Shown here: piece after piece, positions 29,993 through 33,495 of the stretch | Layout: each line of letters begins with the position of its first letter | How positions within the stretch are numbered: the stretch's first letter is position 1 | The notes under the pieces: generated by a model | The model's input: the letters and a program-made list of their open reading frames with translations, nothing else | The model's database searches: none | What the model was told of the DNA's origin: nothing | Assembly (NCBI RefSeq): GCF_003236385.1 | Contig: NZ_POUA01000034.1 | Location: forward strand, 1 to 33,495 | Source: Spongiactinospora gelatinilytica | GTDB taxonomy: Bacteria > Actinomycetota > Actinomycetes > Streptosporangiales > Streptosporangiaceae | Reading direction: 5' to 3' | DNA length: 33,495 nucleotides | Made by a program: the position numbers and the translations under genes

Positions 29993-31581
29993 CCGCTTTG
30001 ACCGGTACCGGGCCCCTGGTCCGCCTGGCCCTTCGCCGGGAACGGGCGATCGCCCCCTGGTGGATCCTGCTGATCGTGGCCTTGGGCCTGGCGATGGTCG
30101 CCTATGTCAACCGGAACATGGGCACCGACGAGCTGAAACTCACCTACATCGACATCATTCGCAGCAACGCGTTCCTCCAGGGGCTCGGCGGCGCATCCGT
30201 CGAACCGCGGCTGGACGTGCTCGCCACCTGGCGCAGCGGCGGGTTCCTCTACGTGGCCAGTGCGTTCGCGGCCGTCATGTCCGTCGTCCGGCACACCCGC
30301 CGGGAGGAGGACGCGGGCCGCAGCGAGCTGGTCCGTTCGGCCGTGGTGAGCCGTCAGGCCCAGTTGACCGCCGCCGTGCTGGTGGCGGCGGGGATCAGCC
30401 TGACCGCCGGGCTGTGCACGGCCGTGGCGCTGATCGGGGCCGGGCTGCAGCCGCTCGGCTCGTTCGCCTACGGGGCCGCCGTCGCGGCGGCGGGCTGGGT
30501 GTTCGCCGGCCTCGCCGCCGTCGCCGCCCAGGCGGCGCGCAACGCCCGTTCCGCCACCGCGATCGGCCTGGCCGCGCTCGCCGCCGGCCACGTCATGCGC
30601 TACGTCGCTGACGCGAGCGGGCAGCAGTGGCCGAAGTACCTGTCCCCGATCGGGTGGGGCCACCTGGTGCGGCCCTACCAGGACGAACGGTGGTGGATGC
30701 TCGGGGTCTCGATCGCGGCCGGGGCCGTCCTGCTCGCCGTCGCCTACCGGTTGCTCGCCCGCCGCGACCTCGGCGCCGGGCTGTTCCCCGAACGCCTCGG
30801 ACGCGCGAGGGCCCCCGAACTACGCGGCCCGATCAGCCTGGCCTGGCGGCTGCACCGGAGTCTGCTGGCCAAATGGGCGGCCGGGGTGGCGTTCTTCGCG
30901 GCGGCGGCGGCCGGGCTCAGCCCGCTGGCCCGCGACCTGCTTTCACGGCCGAGCCTCGTGGTGGACAACATCCGCAGCCTCCTCGGCATGTCCGGGACGC
31001 TCGGCGCCTACTCCTGGTACCTGATCCTGATCCTCGCGTACGCCGTCGCCCTCTACCCGGTGCTGATGATCCTGCGGCTGCGCGCGGAGGAGACCTCGGG
31101 CCGCGCGGAGGCCGTCCAGGCCACCCCGATGACCCGGCTCCGGTGGGCGGCCGGCCACCTGGTGGTGACCGGCCTCGGCACCGCCGCGCTGATGGCCGTC
31201 GCCGGGCTCGTGTTCGGCACGCTGTACTCACTGCTCGCCGGCGACCTCACCACCGACCTGCCCCGCTTCTTCGCCGGAGCGCTGGCCACCGTACCGGCCG
31301 CGTGGTGCGTGGGAGCGGTGTGCGTGCTCGCGTACGGTCTGCTGCCCCGTGCCTGCGCGGCCGTCTCCTGGACGGCCTGGGCCCTGACCGCCGCACTCGG
31401 CCAGGTCGCCGGCCCCCTGTACGGCCAGTGGGGCGGCAGCCCGCTGGAGCCGTTCCACTACGTGCCCAACGTCTTCACCGCCACCCCGGCGGACATCCTG
31501 CCGATCGCGGCCCTGCTCGCCGTCACAGCGGCCCTCCTCGGCGGCGGCCTGCTGTGCCTGCGCCACCGCGACTTCCACTGA
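29989..31581 (+). CDS. Large ABC permease (polyketide-antibiotic-exporter type)
   Basis: The 530-residue membrane protein has about 12 hydrophobic segments in two similar halves, as in the proteins annotated as exporters of polyketide antibiotics. The first half opens with [19 protein letters not shown] and has [20 protein letters not shown]. The second opens with [20 protein letters not shown] and has [20 protein letters not shown]; both match the E-E-D/T-x-G-R-x-E-x cytoplasmic motif. This internal repeat suggests gene duplication in the family's past. It ends the operon; the substrate is unknown. Confidence 0.9.
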   Translation: MTALTGTGPLVRLALRRERAIAPWWILLIVALGLAMVAYVNRNMGTDELKLTYIDIIRSNAFLQGLGGASVEPRLDVLATWRSGGFLYVASAFAAVMSVVRHTRREEDAGRSELVRSAVVSRQAQLTAAVLVAAGISLTAGLCTAVALIGAGLQPLGSFAYGAAVAAAGWVFAGLAAVAAQAARNARSATAIGLAALAAGHVMRYVADASGQQWPKYLSPIGWGHLVRPYQDERWWMLGVSIAAGAVLLAVAYRLLARRDLGAGLFPERLGRARAPELRGPISLAWRLHRSLLAKWAAGVAFFAAAAAGLSPLARDLLSRPSLVVDNIRSLLGMSGTLGAYSWYLILILAYAVALYPVLMILRLRAEETSGRAEAVQATPMTRLRWAAGHLVVTGLGTAALMAVAGLVFGTLYSLLAGDLTTDLPRFFAGALATVPAAWCVGAVCVLAYGLLPRACAAVSWTAWALTAALGQVAGPLYGQWGGSPLEPFHYVPNVFTATPADILPIAALLAVTAALLGGGLLCLRHRDFH

Positions 31582-31609
31582 GGCCCGCCCGCTCACGGTG
31601 ATCTCGCAG

Positions 31610-32435
31610 TCAGGAGGAAAGAGGCTCGATCAGGCTGATCCCGCGGACCACCGTGGCGAGAGCGGCGAGGTCGCTGGTACGGCGGTGGACCTCCAGCGCC
31701 GTGTCGGCGAACTTGATCACATGCTCGTCCCCATGCCGTACGGCGAGGTCGAACACCTCCTCCGCCTAGCCGGGGGCAGTGGGCGGCTCTCGCCGGGTGG
31801 CGGCGGCCGCCGGGGCGTAGGCCGCGGTCACCGCGGCGGCGGCCGCCCACGCGGCGTCGAGGCCGGCCCCCCACATGTGCGCGGGCAACGCGGGCAGAGT
31901 CCGCAGTACCGCCGTCGGCGCGGTCGCGGCGTGGACCAGCATGATGGGAGAGCCATGCGCATGAGTGAGATAGCGCAGGGTCGCCGCGTCCGCGAGCTCG
32001 ATGAGACCGGCCCGGGCCTGCCCGGCATCGGCGGCCGGCTTGAGCGAGGCCAGGGCCGGGCCCCACTCGGCGACCTCGGCAAGCTGTTCGAGCCGATGGT
32101 TGATGCCCTTGCTCTGGTCCGGGACGCGGGGGAGGGCGGCCAAGGCGCTCCCCGGCCCGGCGGTACCGGACGGCGCGCCGAAACCCGCGATGGGCTGCCA
32201 GCGCGCCGCCCAGTAACCGAGCGCCTGGCCCAGTTCGGCCAGCCGCGTCTCGTCCTGCCGCTGTAACAGCGCGTGGACCGCGTGTCCGGTGCGGATCACT
32301 CCGTGAGTGGCCCCGGCCGCGATACCGGGCAGCAGCCGTGGCCACCAAGTCTCCAACACGGCACGCCACGGCTGCTCCCGCACCTCCCGGCCGAAGAACG
32401 TCAGCCAGTCGCCGAGCCGGTCGGGGGCGCCGCTC
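31610..32435 (-). pseudogene. Questin-oxidase-like protein, N-terminus lost, internal stop
   Basis: From about 32435 the frame reads GDWLTFFGREVREQPWRAVL, then WWPRLLPGIAAGATHGVIRT and YWAARWQP, which is the questin oxidase (DUF4243, AflY-like) family. A TAG at 31766-31768 breaks it after REPPTAPG. The same frame goes on as AEEVFDLAVRHGDEHVIKFA to a TGA at 31610-31612, as family members end. The first 90 or so residues are replaced by part of a secreted protein. Questin oxidases open anthraquinone rings in fungi; bacterial relatives are uncharacterised. Confidence 0.75.
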
Positions 32436-33231
32436 ACCGTGAAGGGGAAGGCGTCCTTACCGGAAGCGGTTCGGCCCGGGTCCAGCCGGATCCTGATCGC
32501 GCCGTCCGGGGCCGTGCTCACCCCGGCCTTGACGCCTTGGTCCGGCCGGGGCCTGCCGGCACGCGGGGCCGGGAGGCGAGCAGTGCCGGCCGGGCTCGCG
32601 TATCGGTGATCGTGTGGCCGTCGGCGGTCGGGACGAGCCCGGTGAGGGTAGGCGGCAGCGTGAGGTCGAGCGGCTGGTCCGGGCGCCTGCGCACCACGAT
32701 GTCGTAGCGGAAACCGGCGGCCAGGGCGGTGAGCACGAGATCGGCTCCGGGGCCGGCGGCGTCGGTGTAGGTCGCTGTGCCGCCCGACAGGGCCGGCGGC
32801 GGGAGCGGTGAGGGCCATGACAGGGCCAGTGAGCGTCCCTCGCCTGTTGAGATCTTCGCCAGAGGCTGGGTGTTTCCTCCGGCGGAGAAGGTCAGCGGGG
32901 CCTTGGTCAGCTTGGGCTTGATCACGCCGCCCTGGCTGGTCAGGCGGGTGTCGATCCAGGCCCATTTTCCGTCCTGCTGTTTCAGGCGTACCGGGCGTGA
33001 CCAGAGCTCCATCGATATCCGGCCATCGGCACGGCGTGTGACTCGGCGTGTCTCGGCGGCGGCCCCGTGCAATTCTCCGGGGACAGGCGTGGAGGTGGCG
33101 ATGGGGATGGGAAGAGGAAGGGGGCCGGTTTCGGCCGTTGCGGGAATCGTGGTCAATGTGGTCGCGAGAAGCAATCCTGCGGCTGCGCAGAGTGGGAACG
33201 TGCGTAATATCGTCGGCCCTGCGGAGAGCAA
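32436..33231 (-). pseudogene. Secreted protein N-terminal fragment, frameshifted and fused
   Basis: From TTG 33231, with GAAAGGAG just upstream, a signal peptide of about 34 residues is evident (FPLCAAAGLLLATTLTTIPA, cleavage near ATA-ET). The mature part (RADGRISMELWSRPVRLKQQ, then TDAAGPGADLVLTALAAGFR, then YDIVVRRRPDQPLDLTLP) resembles the N-terminal module of large DNRLRE/YD-repeat wall proteins. Near 32560 the frame shifts. GVKAGVSTAPDGAIRIRLDP, then KDAFPFTV follows, and at about 32435 the questin-oxidase sequence takes over. The original protein was probably over 1000 residues long. Family naming beyond this module is uncertain. Confidence 0.65.
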
Positions 33232-33281
33232 AGGTACTCCTTTCGGTTCGCATCATGTTTGATCCGGTGCAAAGCGCCTTG

Positions 33282-33310
33282 ATCGTACGCCCACACATCT
33301 CCTCTGACAA
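33282..33310 (-). promoter_or_regulatory. Sigma-70-like promoter for the secreted-protein fragment
   Basis: On the minus strand TTGTCA (33310-33305) and TACGAT (33287-33282) are separated by 17 bases, about 50 bases upstream of the TTG start. The -35 element is one arm of TGACAA-GAG-TTGTCA (33305-33319), a small inverted repeat that might bind a regulator. Confidence 0.5.
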
Positions 33311-33495
33311 GAGTTGTCAATATGAGTTAATGGCGGTTTGCGTTTGAGTCGATGGGTGGCCGGGACGGAACGTCGCATGCTCTGGGCGACACCAGAAACA
33401 TTCGGGCGGTCAGGCCCGCACCGGCGCCCACGGCGGCTACGTATGCTGGGGTGTGAACATCGGTCCTGGGCCGACGTGAGACGGAACGCCCGCCC

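Noticed and set aside
29272-31581. 769-residue frame including the large permease
   Set aside because: The part before 29989 is an out-of-frame reading of the ATPase gene. The ATPase and permease overlap by four bases and are separate.
1-33495. CRISPR array, tRNA or rRNA genes
   Set aside because: No regularly spaced repeats, cloverleaf-like segments or rRNA-like stretches were noticed on either strand.

Overview
The window is high-GC DNA with strong third-position GC, Shine-Dalgarno sites of the AGGAGG type, frequent GTG/TTG starts and ATGA stop/start overlaps. The gene content (TetR, ArsR, LysR, AraC and WYL regulators, DrrA-like ABC exporters, an ECF sigma factor paired with a DGPF protein, HicB-like plus DUF4097) points to the accessory part of a large actinomycete chromosome, probably Streptosporangiales (Nonomuraea/Microbispora-like). 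The assignment is from gene style only. I found no rRNA, tRNA or CRISPR array.

Layout. (1) 268-7089: a decayed Tn3-family element. An intact serine resolvase (268-882) with a candidate res site (912-985) lies at one side. A tnpA with a nonsense codon, a frameshift and a lost 3' end (4700-7011), with one 38-bp terminal repeat (7052-7089), lies at the other. Between them are a DUF427 remnant, a TetR regulator, a small membrane protein and a CocE/NonD hydrolase. (2) 7182-7531: truncated alcohol dehydrogenase and MFS fragments. (3) 7599-9301: ArsR regulator followed by an SRPBCC gene that reads in frame into an alpha/beta hydrolase. (4) 9393-10658: a 1.3-kb graveyard of six gene fragments, including the C-terminus of a second Tn3 transposase. 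(5) 10660-16203: mostly intact small modules: an unrecognised gene, MOSC, AraC-VOC, TetR-hydrolase with a 14-bp inverted repeat, and a DGPF protein with an ECF42-like sigma factor. (6) 16336-20644: a divergent TetR/ABC exporter with a clear operator, and a divergent RidA/WYL pair. (7) 20674-26839: a HicB-like/DUF4097 pair, a TetR regulator and a methyltransferase among many deletion-scarred genes (DGPF, MFS, LuxR, two-component kinase and response regulator, epoxide hydrolase, WYL). (8) 26844-31581: LysR with divergent SnoaL-like protein, and a TetR-ATPase-permease exporter operon. (9) 31610-33231: an ORF made of the front of a secreted protein joined to the back of a questin-oxidase-like protein.

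The intact genes form short regulator-plus-effector pairs, several with a palindrome in front, mostly for small-molecule resistance, hydrolysis or export. The most unusual property of the window is the number of broken genes: about 19 fragments. Many are joined directly to an unrelated fragment, and several carry internal deletions or frameshifts, while neighbouring operons are clean. I see no single wholly new defence or biosynthetic system. The best leads are the cargo-carrying Tn3 relic, the SRPBCC-hydrolase read-through fusion, the fragment graveyards and the regulator palindromes.
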